From contig CALBTC010000205.1 of the NCBI GenBank assembly GCA_937967805.1, forward strand, positions 1 through 13,973: 13,973 bases of DNA. Reading direction: 5' to 3'. The notes beneath the pieces are model-generated. The model saw nothing but the letters and a program-made list of their open reading frames with translations, did not search any database and was not told the origin of the DNA. Positions 12,721-13,973 of this stretch are shown in pieces. Each line of letters opens with the position of its first letter. Positions within the stretch are counted from its first letter, which is position 1. The stretch is from an uncultured Anaerolineaceae bacterium. Lineage in GTDB: Bacteria > Chloroflexota > Anaerolineae > Promineifilales > Promineifilaceae. The translations under genes and the position numbers were made by a program.

Positions 12721-13973
12721 CTACCTGGTCTTCAGGCCGCGATAAGCAATTTCTTCGGTATCTGGAATCAAAAAGACGGTGATTAATTTATCTTGATAGA
12801 CAGGTTGTCCTATCTGCATCTTAAGAGTTGCTGAAACTGCCGGGAGTGTTCCTGCTTCGTCTTCAATAGTGTGATGCAGAATAACGTAACCGATGTTGTT
12901 TTGGGTGAGTGTTGAAAGGTTCCCTTGTGTCGTCAAGTCTGTGACAATTTCCTGCCGCAGATCGACAATTTCTTGCGGCGTGCGGTAAGCGTGCCCACCG
13001 ACGATGGGATGTTGATGCACTGTTTGGTACAGCATGTAATATTTCTCGCCGCGATAATTGTTGACGGGAATGTCTAAGACTGCAATGGCCCTTGAGTCAT
13101 CGGCTATGGTTGACATGTATGAGGGAATTTCTGTGCTGAGCAGCGGCCAATTTGTTTGAAAGGTGCTGTCAACTAGAATGAGCACGAGCACGACGGCGGC
13201 AATTCCGGCTTGGAAAAACGGCCGTTTCCACCGCACCAACAAAAACCTCAGCCCATACCCGGCCAAAATCATCAGGGCAAACATCGTGGTGAAGTGCAGC
13301 CGGGCCGGCGTGCGCCCCCATTCCAAAAAGGGAATTTTTGTGGCCAGGAAGTAAGGCAAAACTATAGGGCGGTCTCCTGGCAAAAGCGGAATCTGCCCGC
13401 CAAAACGCAAAATCGGCCCTAATGCCAGGAGAGCCGTGGCGCAGGCAACTAAAAACCAGAGCCCGACGCTTGGCGTACGATTCCGCTCGCGCCATATGCC
13501 GATGCCGGCCAGGATAAGCGTGATCCACCCTGCATAAACTTGCGCTTCGGATGTACTGTAACCCCAATTGTGAATGCTGGTTGAGATAGCATAAAGCTGC
13601 CCCGAAACATCGGTGAGGATGTGTCCCGGCGGCGGCACAAATAAGGCCAATGCGTCGGCCGAAAATTCGGCGATCCCCTCAGATTGGTACCAGGTTAAAT
13701 CGTCTTGAATGGCTGTGTTAAAAAGTGGCCACACCAGCGGAATGACAATGAGTGCGGCAATGCCAAAGGCGGTGCCTAGTGCGATCAGCATTGGCCGGGA
13801 CAAAAAGCGCTGGCGGTCTGAAAAGAAGAAATAGAGCAGGAGGAGCAGGGTAACGGGCGCGGCAAAATAGGCCAGCGGCATTAAATCGACGATGGCCGCG
13901 AGCGTGAGAGCCATGCCCAGCCAAACGCCTCGCTGCCAGGACGGCCGTTGCCAAACGCGCCACAACATCCACA
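12721..13973 (-). CDS. Multi-pass membrane protein, N-terminus beyond the window (partial)
   Basis: The stop is TAG at 12723-12721, and the frame is open to the right edge, giving at least 416 residues. An ATG at 13968-13966 exists but is probably internal, because the frame stays open upstream and the first-loop acidic motif expected in this type is missing. Several helices are visible, then IPFLEWGRTPARLHFTTMF before a further helix. The C-terminal soluble region has YYMLYQTVHQHPIVGGHAYR-type sequence, followed by NIGYVILHHTI. The same features in the same order occur in the next gene (RNTYRMM, YQTVHEHPMTGG, NVGFLII), so the two are tandem paralogues. It is the first visible gene of the run; any promoter lies outside. 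GT-C-like by analogy only; no reaction can be assigned. Confidence 0.82.
   Translation of the reverse strand, partial: WMLWRVWQRPSWQRGVWLGMALTLAAIVDLMPLAYFAAPVTLLLLLYFFFSDRQRFLSRPMLIALGTAFGIAALIVIPLVWPLFNTAIQDDLTWYQSEGIAEFSADALALFVPPPGHILTDVSGQLYAISTSIHNWGYSTSEAQVYAGWITLILAGIGIWRERNRTPSVGLWFLVACATALLALGPILRFGGQIPLLPGDRPIVLPYFLATKIPFLEWGRTPARLHFTTMFALMILAGYGLRFLLVRWKRPFFQAGIAAVVLVLILVDSTFQTNWPLLSTEIPSYMSTIADDSRAIAVLDIPVNNYRGEKYYMLYQTVHQHPIVGGHAYRTPQEIVDLRQEIVTDLTTQGNLSTLTQNNIGYVILHHTIEDEAGTLPAVSATLKMQIGQPVYQDKLITVFLIPDTEEIAYRGLKTR

Larger units (their letters stand above)
794..13948. repeat. Dispersed palindromic octamer ACGGCCGT, 36 copies
   Basis: Copies start at 794, 999, 1098, 1472, 2238, 2458, 2803, 2914, 3550, 3724, 3982, 4225, 5086, 5372, 5556, 5807, 6204, 6904, 7096, 7633, 8212, 8604, 8850, 8927, 9191, 9305, 9536, 9800, 10153, 10573, 11012, 11457, 12367, 12387, 13218 and 13941. 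In 21 of 36 the preceding base is A. About ten more sites keep the CGGCCG core with one changed flank, for example ACGGCCGC at 9037 and 10585. The octamer lies in coding sequence in all three frames (T-A-V, x-R-P and N-G-R readings). None is found in 1-793. Counting was by eye and may miss a copy. Confidence 0.93.

Overview
The window is 13,973 bases of a bacterial genome in which every gene I can support lies on the minus strand, so transcription runs from right to left. The style suggests Chloroflexota (Anaerolineae-like): long runs of multi-pass GT-C-type membrane proteins, a surface lipoprotein with a Thr/Pro/Ala-rich stalk, and small intragenic repeats. This assignment is inference. No rRNA, tRNA, CRISPR array, transposase or phage gene was seen.

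Layout in order of transcription. (1) 13973-2616 is a tightly packed run of eight membrane-protein genes. They are a partial protein, its lower-G+C paralogue, a GT-C-like protein, a clear GT39/ArnT-like glycosyltransferase, a small single-span protein, another GT-C-like protein, a DUF2079-type protein, and a last GT-C-like protein. From 12667 leftwards the joins overlap by 1 or 4 bases or are 1-2 bases apart. This points to one polycistronic message whose products probably use polyprenyl-phosphate sugars at the outer face of the membrane. No soluble sugar-nucleotide enzyme, flippase or polymerase is visible among them. (2) A 104-base gap holds a heptad repeat and a G-rich tract. (3) dtd (D-aminoacyl-tRNA deacylase) follows, overlapped by one base by a short histidine-kinase-like protein that keeps the H-box but has lost its ATP-binding boxes. 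(4) A 150-base gap holds an imperfect inverted repeat. (5) Last is a lipoprotein with a Thr/Pro stalk and a glucose/sorbosone-dehydrogenase-type beta-propeller, cut by the left edge.

The most striking signal is not a gene. The palindromic octamer ACGGCCGT occurs 36 times by my count, about once per 390 bases, where about 0.2 copies would be expected by chance. It lies in all three reading frames and in nearly every gene, much like HIP1 (GCGATCGC) in cyanobacteria. Two period-7 repeat blocks, one of them inside a coding sequence, and a REP-like element read in frame in another membrane-protein gene add to a picture of a genome colonised by short dispersed repeats.
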